The notes beneath the pieces are model-generated. The model saw only the letters and a program-made list of their open reading frames with translations, made no database searches and was not told the DNA's origin. From contig JAFVAO010000025.1 of assembly GCA_017480445.1 (NCBI GenBank), positions 59,024 to 123,023 of the forward strand: a stretch of 64,000 nucleotides of DNA, given 5' to 3'. Positions 63,952 to 64,000 of this stretch are shown in pieces. The position numbers were made by a program, and so were the translations under genes. This DNA is from Lachnospiraceae bacterium (GTDB lineage Bacteria > Bacillota > Clostridia > Lachnospirales > Lachnospiraceae). The stretch's first letter is position 1; each line of letters starts with the position of its first letter.

Positions 63952-64000
63952 TACCTGCCACCGCCCGTCTTATTGTAGTTTGCCGTGGAGATACCCAGCA
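63951..64000 (-). CDS. Partial CDS, 3' end of the gene upstream of the lysozyme
   Basis: A frame open to the window edge ends LGISTANYNKTGGGR followed by TAA (63953-63951), whose last base is the first base of the lysozyme ATG. Such coupling is usual in phage lysis cassettes. Sixteen codons are too few to name it; a holin or tail protein is possible. Confidence 0.4.
   Translation of the reverse strand, partial: LGISTANYNKTGGGR

Overview
The window looks like a chromosome segment of a Lachnospiraceae-type member of Clostridia (Bacillota). The reasons are the Firmicute gene orders (ylxM-ffh-rpsP-khpA-rimM-trmD, rplS-lepB-rbgA-lepB-rnhB-ylqG-ylqH-yraN, yceD-rpmF, plsX-acpP-rnc-smc-ftsY, pta-ackA), sigma-A promoters with 17-bp spacers, a T-box leader on the trp operon, a tRNA gene without encoded CCA, and families common in this group (DUF5684, UPF0210 with an ACT protein, an FtsA-like protein next to polA-coaE). 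Almost everything is on the minus strand. The plus-strand exceptions are two genes at 23.9-28.6 kb, tmcAL at 53.0 kb and one tRNA.

Layout, left to right. 0-5.3 kb: yraN, a FlhB-C-terminal-like protein, a FliK-like protein cut by an in-frame TGA, rnhB, and rbgA between two signal peptidase I genes. 5.4-12.2 kb: rplS with its own promoter and terminator, an NhaC-type antiporter, a trmD-acetyltransferase fusion, rimM, khpA, rpsP, ffh and ylxM, the last run driven by a consensus promoter at 12.2 kb. 12.3-33.9 kb: a block of accessory genes lying between ylxM-ffh and ftsY, which usually sit close together. It holds a Uma2-family protein, a 3414-residue secreted repeat protein, a divergent propeller/HD-GYP membrane protein, a YfcC transporter, two large membrane proteins of the glycosyltransferase type, YitT and threonine deaminase. 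34.0-43.1 kb: ftsY, smc, rnc, acpP, plsX, two DUF5684 paralogues, rpmF and yceD.

43.1-48.8 kb: a tryptophan operon trpE-G-C-B-A without trpD or trpF, under a UGG-specifier T-box. 48.8-50.6 kb: a cell-wall amidase/deacetylase fusion and a palindromic intergenic element. 50.6-54.2 kb: the acetate genes ackA and pta, with tmcAL divergent (an enzyme that uses acetate to modify tRNA). 54.3-62.5 kb: a polA-coaE-ftsA-like-MBL-ACT-UPF0210 run and a small zinc-finger-like membrane protein. 62.6-64.0 kb: tRNA-Leu(CAA) followed by a phage-type lysozyme, probably the edge of a prophage continuing past the window.

Functionally the window combines the protein-targeting core (ffh, ftsY, ylxM), ribosome assembly and tRNA/rRNA modification (rbgA, rimM, trmD, rnc, tmcAL), secretion (two signal peptidases), phospholipid synthesis (plsX, acpP), chromosome upkeep (smc, polA, rnhB) and acetate energy metabolism with accessory surface genes. 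All calls are from reading the sequence; no database search was possible.
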